64,000 bases of DNA from Bufo bufo. Lineage: Eukaryota > Chordata > Amphibia > Anura > Bufonidae. The translations under genes were made by a program, and so were the position numbers. The stretch is taken from assembly GCF_905171765.1 (NCBI RefSeq), contig NC_053389.1, positions 741,769,146 to 741,833,145 on the forward strand. The letters run 5' to 3'. This document shows, in pieces, positions 45,059-55,437 of this stretch; position 1 is the first letter of the stretch; every line of letters begins with the position of its first letter. The notes under the pieces were generated by a model. That model made no database searches. It saw nothing but the letters and a program-made list of their open reading frames with translations, and was not told the origin of the DNA.

Positions 45059-45320
45059 AGTTGGCTGATCTGTTTGATGTGCGCTTGGCAGCTGAAGGCA
45101 TCTGTGCTGGTCCCATGTTCATATGTGCTCGCATTGCTGAGAAAGATTATGTTTTAATATATGGAAATGAGCCTCTAGCAGCAACCGGGGCATTACTATT
45201 ACACCTAGAGGCTCTGCTCTCTCTGCGATTGCCATGCCCTCTTCACTTTGATTGATCATGGGACCAACACAGATGTCTTCAGCTGCCAAGCACACATGCA
45301 ACAGGTCAGCTAGTTTCATA
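45059..45320. mobile_element. Foldback MITE, about 260 bp
   Basis: The left end GTTGGCTGATCTGTTTGATG and right end CAACAGGTCAGCTAGTTTC are inverted relatives, as are GGCATCTGTGCTGGTCCCAT and its partner near 45258. Non-coding. Confidence 0.6.
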
Positions 45321-45521
45321 GGCACAAATCTACAGACAGATGCCCTTTAAAATCGGGAATTCAATGGTTCACTGTGGGCAGTTAAGTGACAAGTGACCTT
45401 ACCAAAAATTGCTACATGGATTATACAGCAATGCGCTGATGACTTCATGTCACTATGCAGCCTAATAGCTGTGAATTTCCTCACCAACTTTCTGATTCAC
45501 AGTCGGAAAATCTACAGGCTA

Positions 45522-45872
45522 AACTCAAAAAATTTGAATATCGTGCAAAAGTCCATTTATTTCAGTAATGCAAATTAAAAGGAATTGCATTAATGCAGCT
45601 TAAAGTTAGAATTTGGTGAACAGGTTCAATATTCTAGGCTCAAAGTGTCACACTCTAGTCAGCTAATTAATCCATACCCCCTGAGCAAAGGGGACCTAAG
45701 ATTGTGACTTTAGGGTTTCATAAGCTGTAATCCATAATCATCCAAATTATAACAAATAAAGGCTTGAAATATCTCGCTTTGCCTGTAATGAGTCTCTCAT
45801 ATGTTAGTTTCACCTTTTACGTTGCATTACTGAAATAAATGAAGTTTGCACGAAATTGTAATTTTTTGAGTT
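45522..45872. mobile_element. Tc1/mariner-type MITE, 351 bp
   Basis: AACTCAAAAAATTTGAATAT at the left pairs with ATTTTTTGAGTT at the right, and ATTTCAGTAATGCAA pairs with TTGCATTACTGAAAT. Arms of about 50 bp. No transposase. Confidence 0.7.
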
Positions 45873-47043
45873 CCACATGTAGAGATGGTCAAAACAATGG
45901 TTCCCCTGAATGTTGAACTTGATGAACTGGATCTCAAAATGGCTAAATCAATTTGCGGTCCATACCGAGAATGTAACATTATGCATTATAAATGGGCATG
46001 GGAAGGAGACTGGATGCATACGTGCAGCTCGACTCAAACAATGCAAACCAGAGACAAGATTTCAGTCGTTGGGGAGAGGAATGGGTCCATTTGGGTTTTA
46101 CATAAAGATGAACTTTACATAAGAGCTCATACACATGAGAGTATGGATTGAAGCCTGTATGGAGACACTCTGTATGCCACCATTGGGGACTCCCTTTGGC
46201 AAAGCATTACAGAGTTATTTTCTCCAAGGAAGAGTTAACCGCAGATAGTCCTCTAAGTATTTACTGGCAGTGGCTTCCTACATAAAGTTTTCAGTCACAG
46301 CTAAGTTGCTGCAGCTGAAGTTCAGTTTCTTTGTTCCAGATGTTGTCTCAAAATAAAAAGACAGCAGGAAGACCGCTCTCGGTGGGAGGTATAGTGGCAA
46401 AATAGTTCCTTGTCACAGGGAAAAGTAGCTCAGAGCCCTCCATTAGATACTAGAAAATGTTGTAAAAATAGCAGATATTGATCATAGATAGATGTCATCA
46501 GGACCTGCAGATTTATATCGTGTCCGACAACTATGTATTGTGTATGGGACAGCCCAACTTCTCTAGATGTCCCGATGTCCCCTGTTGAAGGAAACAAGGT
46601 CAGAGACCATGGAATAGAGTTGCTCCAATCCTTTGATTCCCTCAGAGATAAATTGCATCAGAGATATCTACCAGTCACCCCCCTCCTCATTGAAATAGCA
46701 TCAACATTAGCCAAGACAAACATAATAAGGACAGTCATGGAAGATAGCTAGTTACTTTATGTATATAGGCAGGCTGCAGGTTGGTTTGGACACCTTATTG
46801 TCAAATACCGTAACAGGGAATTCTAAATTGGTGTTCATGTTTTTTTTGGGATCAAGTAGCTGGAGAAGAGCATTGCTATCCATGATCTACACCAAATTCT
46901 CAAAACGATGTAGACACCCACAGATCTATGTTTTCTCTTCAGTAATGAAGCAAGGGATGTATAGGTTGCAGTTGCCCCAAGGCCAGATTACACCCTTCGG
47001 CTCAGGAGGTTATGGGTGGTTTACTACAAAAAATACTTTTCTC
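45873..47043. other. ANTXR1 intron; nothing recognised
   Basis: Unique-looking sequence without supported coding or repeat structure. Confidence 0.35.
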
Positions 47044-47046
47044 TTA

Positions 47047-47359
47047 GGCTACATGCACACGACCGTATGTGTTTTGCGGTCTGCAAATTGCGGATTCGCA
47101 AAACATAAATGGATGACGTCCGTATGGCATCCGTTTTTTTTTTGCGGATCCATTGAAACAATGCCGAAAACAGACAAGAATAGGACATGTTCTTGTTTTT
47201 TTTGCGGGGCTACGGAATGGACATACTGATGCGGACAACACACGGTGTGCTGTAAGCATTTTTGGCGGACCCATTGAAATGAATAGGTCCGCATCCTATC
47301 TGCAAAAAAATAAATACGGAACAGACATGGAAACAAACAACGTTCGTGTGCATGAGGCC
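47047..47359. mobile_element. MITE with TTA duplication, 313 bp
   Basis: GGCTACATGCACACGACCGT at the left pairs with ACGTTCGTGTGCATGAGGCC at the right; TTA flanks both sides (47044-47046, 47360-47362). The 3-bp TTA suggests the PIF/Harbinger type. A partial copy is near 56760-56905 (shared GGATCCGCAAAAA motifs). Confidence 0.65.
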
Positions 47360-47369
47360 TTATCCAAAG

Positions 47370-47645
47370 GATATGGAATATATGTCTGGTTGGAAAGTTT
47401 GGAGTCAGACCATTGGGACCCCACCGATCACCCTGTTTAAATCAAGCAGAGGTCCCATATGTCTTCAACTGCTCCATTCAACTCTATAGGAGTGCCGAAG
47501 ATTGAATGGAGCAGTGGTGGAAATGTGCAGCGGGCACTTGATTTAAAGTGGGGAATATGGGATTGCCATTCTTGTGATTGGTGGGTATCTCTGTGGTTGG
47601 ATCCCCACCAATCAGACACTTATAATTTGTGGGAAAAGCCTTCTC
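47370..47645. repeat. Old MITE copy
   Basis: GTCTGGTTGGAAAG/…/ATTTGTGGGAAAAGCC ends and CCCACCGATCA/ACCAATCAGACACTTAT resemble the 1578-2000 family, decayed. Confidence 0.45.
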
Positions 47646-47787
47646 TATGTAAGTCTGATAGCTTTTTTTAAATCTAATTCAACAAGTCAAAGCATAAATA
47701 AAGCATACATATAATATATAAATGGTACGATTGATCATATTAGCCACAAGATCTCATCTAGACAATTGAAGAGGTTCTGTTACTTAC

Positions 47788-47866
47788 ACAATGTGAGCTG
47801 GTAATGATGACAGAACTGGAGATGAAGCTGACGCCATCGTTCATGCTGACGTAGAGGGTAGCCGTC
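47788..47866 (-). CDS. ANTXR1: ANTXR1 exon: end of Ig-like domain
   Basis: 79 bp encoding TATLYVSMNDGVSFISS and then SVIITSSHC. It takes one base to complete a Met codon split with the previous exon and ends in phase 0. Acceptor CTGCTGCAG, donor TGT|GTAAGT. The SMNDG...SFISSSVIIT block is highly conserved in ANTXR1. The final Cys lies just before the membrane-span exon. Confidence 0.95.
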
Positions 47867-47939
47867 CTGCAGCAGACACACAGCATAACGTAGTGACAAT
47901 CAAATCCTTTTTGTTTTACTGTCCAATGTCTCTGAATGA

Positions 47940-48120
47940 TGGATGAGATTTATCAAGACTGGTGAAAAGGAAAACTGGCATAATTGCCCATAGAAACCAA
48001 TCAGATTTCACCTTTCATTTTCCAAAGGAGCTCTGAAAAATGAAAGGCGGAATCTGATTGGTTGATTTGGGCAACTAAGCAAGTTTTCCTTTACACCAGT
48101 TTTGATAAATTTCCCCCATA
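47940..48120. mobile_element. MITE copy 1 of a three-copy family
   Basis: Inverted ends AGATTTATCAAGACTGGTG and CACCAGTTTTGATAAATTT, with CATAGAAACCAATCAGATT inside. The other copies are at 48563-48694 and 51151-51306. Confidence 0.75.
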
Positions 48121-48283
48121 GCTATGTTTCAATTCACTTGCTTATCTGTATTCCCCATATGCACATGTATGGACAATACAATAGAAGTGGTGGTCAAAAT
48201 TGCATGCACTGCCAATACCATAGAGTGGTATTAACATAACAAAATATATCTTTATAAGGATCAGTCTGGTACTTGTGTCTTAC

Positions 48284-48353
48284 ATGCCAACTTCTTCTAG
48301 AACAGGTGCGGGGCACAGCAAGTATGTGTCTTCCACGACAAGGGGCTTTTCAT
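48284..48353 (-). CDS. ANTXR1: ANTXR1 exon: Ig-like domain
   Basis: 70 bp encoding (N)[17 protein letters not shown] then LEEVG(M), with split codons at both ends (phases 1 and 2). Acceptor ATTTTAG, donor CAT|GTAAGA. Separated from the next exon by an intron of only about 420 bp that holds one MITE. LLCPAP is conserved in ANTXR1 and ANTXR2. Confidence 0.94.
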
Positions 48354-48562
48354 CTAAAATGCAACCAGATATGTATGTGTTAGATCAAGGTTATAAGAGG
48401 AGCAAAGTTAGCTTATATATCAGCCATTGTACAGCATAGGGTAGTCTAAGTCTTTACAGTCCAATAAATTTAGGTTGAGTTTATAATTTCCAGCTGCTAT
48501 ATGTGGCAGAAGTCATGACCACTTGTGGTGGCCAATGGTGGCATGATTTTATAGGTACAAAG

Positions 48563-48694
48563 GGGGAGATTTATCAAAACCCAGTTTTTCAGAGCTTCTT
48601 TGAAAAATGAAATGCAGAATGTGATTGGTTGCTATGGTCAACTAAACTATTAGCCGTTACACCAGTTTTGATAAATATCCCCCAAGGTCTTACC
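48563..48694. mobile_element. MITE copy 2 (shortened)
   Basis: GGGGGAGATTTATCAAAAC to ACACCAGTTTTGATAAATA. The left inner half is deleted compared with the other copies. Confidence 0.75.
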
Positions 48695-49296
48695 TTCAAA
48701 ATTGTGTGACCATTGGTAGTTGTGGGTTGGGTTTTGGCCACATGCGGCAGAAACATGTAACCCGGCCTTACTAACTTGGATCAGCGAGTGCTAATTACAT
48801 TCTTACAAGGGTTGTCCCAGAATAACCAATTATTATCTAAATAGGTTTCTGATTGCTGGTGGGTCTCACCGCTGGAACCTTCACTCTATATGAGAATGGA
48901 AAAAGGAGTAACAATTGCACATGGCCATTACTGCTTTATTCAAAGTCCATGAGACTAAAGAAGATAACTGAGGGCTGCACTTAGCTATCTCCATCAATCC
49001 CCAACAGATGGAATGAAGCAGAAGTTGGTATGTTTGACCATTTGATTTTAATAGGTCACAATGAGCCTCTATTCTCCTTATCAGTGGTGGAAGATTAGAA
49101 AGGAGAGTCAACATTACAGTACCTCTCATGTCCATGGGCTGTGCCTCGTATTACAGTTTAACACCTATTGAAGTGAATGCCTTTTAAGTGCAATAGCATA
49201 CACATCCCATGGACAATGGTGGCACTGTTTGCGTAAAAACAAACAATTTTTTTTTTAAAAAAGGTTTTCTAATTTCACACAAATTCCTCTAACTCT

Positions 49297-49658
49297 AAAG
49301 GTGGATTTAGACGGCAGATTCGGGCAGAATGTCCCTGTGAACACTAATTCCCAACAATCTGCCTGTGTAAAGGTGCAGCTGATCACCTGGTGAACCAGCG
49401 AAACGCTTGTTAATCGGGTGATCCTCTCTTTCTTTCAGGCACCGCCGATTATAGTTTCTGTGCAGCGATCTCCTGCCCAGAAACAATGCAGCTGTATGAG
49501 AACAATCAATGACCATAGTGATCCCTCGTTCTGATACGGTGGAGGTGATCGCTGCATGTAAACGCAGAGCTTCACCTCCGCTTAATGAGCAGCCAACTGT
49601 CGAGACGGTGTGCTTCCTTCCCGACAATCTGCTGCTCTTTGGCACATGTAAATGCACC
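49297..49658. mobile_element. MITE, second copy of the 31386 family
   Basis: AAAGGTGGATTTAGAC at the left, CATGTAAATGCACCTT at the right. Shares CTGCCCAGAAACAATG and the GAGCAGCC.ACTGTC motif with 31386-31796. Abuts the next MITE at TTAA. Confidence 0.7.
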
Positions 49659-49662
49659 TTAA

Positions 49663-50039
49663 AGGGGTTATCCGAAGCCTAAAAGATCCCCCCCAATGCC
49701 CGGGGGATCTTATACTTACCTGCTCCCCGACACCCGCGTCGCTCCGGATCCCTGCACGGCCGCCGCTGCATCTCCTCGTTGTGCGGATCAAAACATCCCA
49801 TGACAAGGGGGAGCAGCCAATAGCAGGCCGCGACAATGACCAGCCTCCATAGCAGCTAGGGAGGCTCCTTCCCGTTGTGGTCTGCTATTGGCTGCTCCCC
49901 TCCGTCTCTGGATGTTTTGACCTGCATGACGGGTAGATGCAGCAGCGGCTGCACAGGGATCAGGAGCAACGCTGGTCACGGGGAGCAGGTGAGTATAATG
50001 TTTACAAGGGGCTTCCGATACAAGCTTCCGATAACCCCT
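49663..50039. mobile_element. TTAA-flanked foldback MITE, GC-rich
   Basis: TTAA at 49659-49662 and 50040-50043; ends AGGGGTTATCCGAAGC and complement. Inner arms GAGCAGCCAATAGCAG and CTGCTATTGGCTGCTC pair. It ends about 90 bp from the ANTXR1 donor at 50130. Confidence 0.75.
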
Positions 50040-50129
50040 TTAAGGTATTTTAAAGAATTTTGAAAAGATTTGAAAATACATGTCTTTATGTCAAGAAGGT
50101 GATGTGCTTACAAAGGAAAATATACTTAC

Positions 50130-50228
50130 TGAGAGAAGTTGTATCATTCATTCTAAAACTGCAGAGAACTCGATCCACATTCCGGGCGTATCGGAAGCCA
50201 TTCCCTCTGACAACCACTTGAAAGGACT
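50130..50228 (-). CDS. ANTXR1: ANTXR1 exon: Ig-like domain start
   Basis: 99 bp encoding (E)[16 protein letters not shown] and then [16 protein letters not shown](N). Both boundaries split codons after the first base. Acceptor CTTTCAG, donor [19 protein letters not shown] and NVDRVLCSF are ANTXR1 hallmarks. Two nearby MITEs end within 100 bp of the donor side. Confidence 0.95.
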
Positions 50229-50778
50229 CTGAAAGCAGATGCCAATCACACACATATACATGGAATATTTTAGGACTGTCATTTGCTTTTCTCTCTTTGA
50301 GCCCTCTGCTACCAATCACATGTCCCGAACATACATTTTTAAGACAAGCCTCTTTCCCATTCTTTTTTCTGTTGCTACGTACAGTCATTTATGAAATTAG
50401 AGGCGTAGGAGATTATTTTATTTATCCCATAGACCTCACCCATAGTCCACAAATATAATGCCCTTCTAAATTCAGTGCATTAGTTAAAGTCACCCTCCAT
50501 TCAGGAGCTCAAAAGTTAACTGTAAGTCAGTGTCTAACAGGGATGATTACCTGCTATTTATTTTTTTCACATATTGCTCCTTGGCTGCTTCTTAGCTCAG
50601 CTCCATTAGAGCACAGCTGTGACTACAGCTTAGCTACAGTGCCTACGGGCAGTCTGAGGTAGTCTGAGAGACGCCCCCTGCTCTGTTCTTGAATTTTATG
50701 GTAAATTATATGCAGGGGACATATGATCAGTGTCCCCCCTGTCTTTTTTAAAGGTACTTGATCTTTAGAAAAGACGAA

Positions 50779-51131
50779 GGCCCAGACTTACTAATTGCAA
50801 AGATGAAGTAAGCTCACACAGGCTGTCCAGACCTCCGCTAGATTTACTACAAAGCCCAGGCTGGATTATAAAGCTGGTGTAGGGATAGAGACTTTTTTCT
50901 GACTCTATACCAGCTATTGGTTGGCTTATTATGAGACAGATTTTTCCACCAGAATTCATGGAAAATATTGCATCTTAGGCCCTGCCCGTTTCCCACGAAG
51001 CTCCATCCCTCTTTCCCCTAAGCCACACCCCTTGTCAAGCATGTTGGGAAAAGTGGAGAAGTCCTATATGGGCCAATTTGCTACACCTTTTAGGCAGATT
51101 TTTGGTGCAGACACGTTAGTAAGTCTGGGCC
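50779..51131. mobile_element. MITE with perfect 16-bp inverted ends
   Basis: GGCCCAGACTTACTAA at 50779-50794 and its exact complement at 51116-51131. Non-coding. Confidence 0.7.
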
Positions 51132-51150
51132 AAAGTCTGAAAAGACATTG

Positions 51151-51306
51151 GGGGAGATTTATCAAAACTAATGTGCCCATAGAAACCATTCAGATTCCAC
51201 TTTACATTTACAAAGAAGCTCTGATAAATGAAAGGTAGAATCTGATTGGCTACTATGGGCAACTAAGCCAGTTCTACTTTACACCAGTTTTGATAAATCT
51301 CCCCCA
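51151..51306. mobile_element. MITE copy 3 of the three-copy family
   Basis: GGGGGAGATTTATCAAAAC to GATAAATCTCCCCC, the best-preserved ends of the family. It lies 211 bp from an ANTXR1 exon. Confidence 0.75.
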
Positions 51307-51517
51307 TTGTGTTACATGTAGGACAGCAGTAAAATGAAAATTAAGAATATAAATAAAAAACTTTATCCTTACCTTATTGCAACAGCAAAATCAGTAGTAT
51401 CCTTACAATAAAGTATCTGAATCCCAGAGAACGCATACTGCTGCCATCTCAATGGATGCTTATTGCTATATTTATTACTATTCACAATTACAGAGTGCAT
51501 ATAAATAGGAGACTTAC

Positions 51518-51578
51518 CTCCAGCACATATACTGGAAGGCTCTGCCGCTAGAATTTCTATACAGGACATCTTGAGAAT
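51518..51578 (-). CDS. ANTXR1: ANTXR1 exon: linker between vWA and Ig-like domains
   Basis: 61 bp encoding ILKMSCIEILAAEPSSICAG plus the first base of a Glu codon. Starts in phase 0. Acceptor AAATGCAG, donor GGAG|GTAAGT. SCIEILAAEPS is a strong ANTXR1 signature. The preceding vWA exon was not found between here and 64000. Confidence 0.94.
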
Positions 51579-53224
51579 CTGCATTTTAGAAAAGGAGACA
51601 TGAAGGTGAGATTCAGTAACCTACTGTTACTCCTCTAAGTCAAGCAACCTCCAAATCCTCTCCACAATAGCTAAGGCACCCGGTAATTTAGAATCTAGTA
51701 AATGGGTACAAAGGGCTGAAATAAGGCCACGAGGTCACTGTGATCTTAGAACTGTTAACGGACTGCTTGAGATGGGTTTACACGGTGCCTTAAAGGGGTT
51801 GAGCTATAAACTACTTTTCAGTCAGTTTATTTTTTATCCACTACACTAACTCCCATTCTGTATTGGATTGTTGTTGTTTTTTTAAATTTACATAATTTAC
51901 CATTTTCTCTTATCCCCCATGCTTGAATCCCACTTCCTGGTTTGTCATGTATCTGCTGTCCCATGTGTCCTGACATCAGCAGGACATATGTCCCAAACCA
52001 CACCCCTTGATCTTACAATGACCATTGTGCATTCTACATTACAAGGCTCCAATGCAGGACGTAACCTACAGCAACTGAATATCAAAACAGATTGGCCACA
52101 GGGTGCAATGGTAGGCTAAAAACTGTAGAATATGGCCGTTTTGATAAATGGTGGTATTTGGGGAACATCGATATCCGTTGGGTGGAATACATTTATATTA
52201 GTGGCACAACCCCTTTACCTGGAATCAGGTGCGCGTTATCTTATATTTGGATTTAATTTCGTGAAATGATAACATGGCATCTCTACTGCACAGATCTGCA
52301 AGTGCTGTTAAGTCAGGCTTGCTTCCGGATCTCTGCGTCTGAGAGTTTCTGTAGTTGGGGTAAGATGACGTTTCTCTATACAGGAAGTTTAGCAACAGTG
52401 TAAAAAGATTGGCAAGAGTTTTTGACTTGCTGCCAGTTGATGGATCGGATGTCTGTTTCCTGAATTGGCCATAGAAATTCTAGTACCAAGTATATTGGAA
52501 TAATCCGCTCCTTTTATGAAAGTATATGCAGTGCCATAAATAAAATACTGTCTGTTCCTTTATTTTACCTGTGTGAAAATTCCACTACAGTAAAACGCTA
52601 CAGAATATGCTGGTCCTCCGTTTATTGCAAAAAAAAATAAAAAATGTTTGAAAGGACCCAGTGGCATGGCCTAACTAGGTAGAATATTAGTTCCAATAAC
52701 AGTCAGAATACAATTTGAACCATACACGTCTATCTCTAATTTAAAGAAGTTGGCCCATCTTGGACATTGAAGGCATATTGCTAGAACGGGGCCCCCAAAA
52801 TGCGCATGCATGCACGGCCAGCCTCTGTTCACAGCCATGGGACCTCTGAAAACAGTCGAGCGCGCTTGCTTTGCTACTCTCAGAACTCACATAGTGATGA
52901 CTAGAGAGCACAGTGCGCATGTGCAGCTGTTCTCCATTCACTTCAAGGGCCTCGTACTGGAGATAGGAGAGGGTGCCAGAGGTGGGACCTGCACCAATCT
53001 AAGGCATTGTCTATTAGATGGTAGGAGGAAGAATAGTAGATACGAACCAATGCGCCCCAGATCAATATGTGCAATAAGCTCCCAACTCCCCTCAGCCACT
53101 AGGTACCAACAGCTATGTTGTAGACAGCACACGCTGGTTCTATACTGTTGTAAAGTCTCACATGTGCTGCTAATTCTGTAATTATACCATGCAAAAGATG
53201 TCCCTGTGAAAATATGTATGAATA
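51579..53224. other. ANTXR1 intron; one possible old MITE
   Basis: 52745-53000 has a GC-rich MITE-like look (AATGCGCATGCATGCAC). No coding exon found. Confidence 0.35.
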
Positions 53225-53226
53225 TA

Positions 53227-54797
53227 CACTGCTCAAAAAAATAAAGGGAACACAAAAATAACACATCCTAGATCTGAATTAATTAAATATTCTTCGGAAA
53301 TACTTTGTTCTTTACATAGTTGAATGTGCTGACAACAAAATCACACAAAAATTAAGAAATGGAAATCAAATTTTTCAACCCATGGCGGTCTGGATTTGGA
53401 GTCACACACAAAATTAAAGTGGAAAAACACACTACAGGCTGATCCAACTTTGATGTAAGTCAAAATGAGGCTCAGTAGTGTGTGTGTGGCCTCCACGTGC
53501 CTGTATGACCTCCCTACAACGCCTGTGCATGCTCCTGATGAGGTGGCGGACGGTCTCCTGAGGGATCTCCTCCCAGACCTGGACTAAAGCATCTGCCAAC
53601 TCCTGGACAGTCTGTGGTGCAACGTGAAGTTGGTGGATAGAGCGAGACATGATGTCCCAGATGTGCTCAATTGGATTCAGGTCTGGGGAACGGGCGGGCC
53701 AGTCCATAGCATCAATGCCTTCGTCTTGCAGGAACTGCTGACACATTCCAGCCACATGAGGTCTAGCATTGTCTTGCATTAGAAGGAACCCAGGGCCAAC
53801 TGCACCAGCATATGGTCTCACAAGGGGTCTGAGGATCTCATCTCCGTACCTAATGGCAGTCAGGCTACCTCTGGCGAGCACATGGAGGGCTGTGCGGCCC
53901 TCCAAAGAAATGCCACCCCACACCATTACTGACCCAATGCCAAACCGGTCATGCTGGAGGATGTTGCAGGCAGCAGAACGTTCTCCACGGCGTCTCAAGA
54001 CTCTGTCACGTCTGTCACATGTGCTCAGTGTGAACCTGCTTTCATCTGTGAAGAGCACAGGGCGCCAGTGGCGAATTTGCCAATCTTGGTGTTCTCTGGC
54101 AAATGCCAAACGTCCTGCACGGTGTTGGGCTGTAAGCACAACCCCCACCTGTGGACGTCGGGCCCTCTTATCACCCTCATGGAGTCTGTTTCTGACCATT
54201 TGAGCAGACACATGTACATTTGTGGCCTGCTGGAGGTCATTTTGCAGGGCTCTGGCAGTGCTCCTCCTGTTCCTCCTTGCACAAAGGCGGAGGTAGCGGT
54301 CCTGCTGCTGGGTTGTTGCCCTCCTACGGCCTCCTCCACGTCTCCTGATGTACTGGCCTGTCTCCTGGCAGCGCCTCCATGCTCTGGACACTACGCTGAC
54401 AGACACAGCAAACCTTCTTGCCACAGCTCGCATTGATGTGCCATCCTGGATAAGCTGCACTACCTGAGCCACTTATGTGGGTTGTAGACTTCCGTCTCAT
54501 GCTACCACTAGAGTGAAAGCACCGCCAGCATTCAAAAGTGACCAAAACATCAGCCAGGAAGCATAGGAACTGAGAAGTGGTCTGTGGTCACCACCTGCAG
54601 AACCACTCCTTTATTGGGGGTGTCTTGCTAATTGCCTATAATTTCCACCTGTTGTCTATCCCATTTGCACAACAGCATGTGAAATTGATTGTCACTCAGT
54701 GTTGCTTCCTAAGTGGACAGTTTGATTTCACAGAAGTGTGATTGACTTGGAGTTACATTGTGTTGTTTAAGTGTTCCCTTTATTTTTTGGAGCAGTG
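53227..54797 (-). mobile_element. Complete Tc1-like transposon, 1571 bp
   Basis: Ends CACTGCTCAAAAAAATAAAG and complement of CTTTATTTTTTGGAGCAGTG, flanked by TA on both sides (53225-53226, 54798-54799). It has one long transposase frame on the minus strand. The best-preserved DNA transposon in the window. Confidence 0.9.
53432..54472 (-). CDS. Tc1-like transposase (DD34E)
   Basis: Up to 346 open codons. Residues 1-95: two helix-turn-helix DNA-binding units with an RRRGGGRRR linker. Catalytic Asp143 in FTDESRF, Asp234 in MQDNARPH, Glu269 in [10 protein letters not shown]; the last two are 34 residues apart (DD34E). The enzyme cuts out the element and inserts it at TA. The open frame begins with GTG directly after a TAA; the first in-frame ATG is residue 14 (54433). 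An ATG further out (near 54500) is in another frame, so a small indel may have damaged the start. Otherwise no stop or frameshift. Confidence 0.88.
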   Translation of the reverse strand: MAQVVQLIQDGTSMRAVARRFAVSVSVVSRAWRRCQETGQYIRRRGGGRRRATTQQQDRYLRLCARRNRRSTARALQNDLQQATNVHVSAQMVRNRLHEGDKRARRPQVGVVLTAQHRAGRLAFAREHQDWQIRHWRPVLFTDESRFTLSTCDRRDRVLRRRGERSAACNILQHDRFGIGSVMVWGGISLEGRTALHVLARGSLTAIRYGDEILRPLVRPYAGAVGPGFLLMQDNARPHVAGMCQQFLQDEGIDAMDWPARSPDLNPIEHIWDIMSRSIHQLHVAPQTVQELADALVQVWEEIPQETVRHLIRSMHRRCREVIQARGGHTHTTEPHFDLHQSWISL

Positions 54798-54799
54798 TA

Positions 54800-55159
54800 C
54801 AAGGACTATTGGAAGATTAGTCATGGGTCAGATTCTGAATGCTTTCACTTAGATTGCAAATACTTGCACATGTTTTGCATCAAAGGGACTTTTCCAAGCA
54901 TATAATCTACAATGCAAATTATTAGCCCCTTTTAAAGGGTTTTTCCACAATTACTATGTTTTTTTAAACAGGTATGCTCCTGTAGTTTCTTAACACATGT
55001 ACATTTTCTCCATGTTTTTTTAAATTGGGACTCCCCTGACCCATTTTACCCTGTAAACAAATCCCTCTGTTTTTTTTCCATCCATTATATAGCGCTTTCT
55101 GTTGCTGTATGCAACCAAACCCATGATGCACTTTTCCCTTCTCTGTCAAAGCTCCAGCA
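54800..55159. other. No feature recognised
   Basis: AT-rich sequence between the Tc1 element and the 70-bp tandem repeat. Confidence 0.3.
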
Positions 55160-55437
55160 ACTAACGACACCCAGCTAGTTTATAGCTCCTCCCACCAGTT
55201 AGTCATATAGACACTCCGTTATCACTGCCCTAACAACACCCAGCTAGTTTATAGCTCCTCCCACCTGCGAGTTACATAGACACTCCCCTATTACTGCCCC
55301 TAACAACACCCAGCTACTTAATAGCTCCTCCTACCAGCTAGTTACATAGACACTCCTCTATCACTGCCCCTAACACCCAGCCAGTTTATAGCTCCTCCCA
55401 CCAGCTAGTTACATAGACACTCCTCTGTCACTGACAC
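55160..55437. repeat. 70-bp tandem repeat, 4 copies
   Basis: Units start CTAACAACACCCAGCTA at about 55160, 55230, 55300 and 55370. Shared TATAGCTCCTCCCACC and CATAGACACTCC. Few differences between units. Confidence 0.9.

Larger units (their letters stand above)
34819..51578 (-). other. ANTXR1: ANTXR1 locus (partial), six exons
   Basis: Span of the exons listed separately. ANTXR1 (TEM8) is a single-pass cell-surface receptor that binds extracellular matrix and links to actin. The exon order, codon phases and protein sequence follow vertebrate ANTXR1 more closely than ANTXR2: the transmembrane segment and the SMNDGVSFISSSVIIT block are ANTXR1-like. The window lacks the signal peptide, almost all of the vWA domain and most of the cytosolic tail. 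Confidence 0.9.

Noticed and set aside
34819..51578. Assignment of the exons to ANTXR2 instead of ANTXR1
   Set aside because: The membrane span, SMNDG block and EILAAEPS linker agree with ANTXR1 and differ from the ANTXR2 sequence I know.
53769..54436. Plus-strand frames of 144 and 161 codons
   Set aside because: Antisense to the Tc1 transposase, whose DD34E motifs read on the minus strand.
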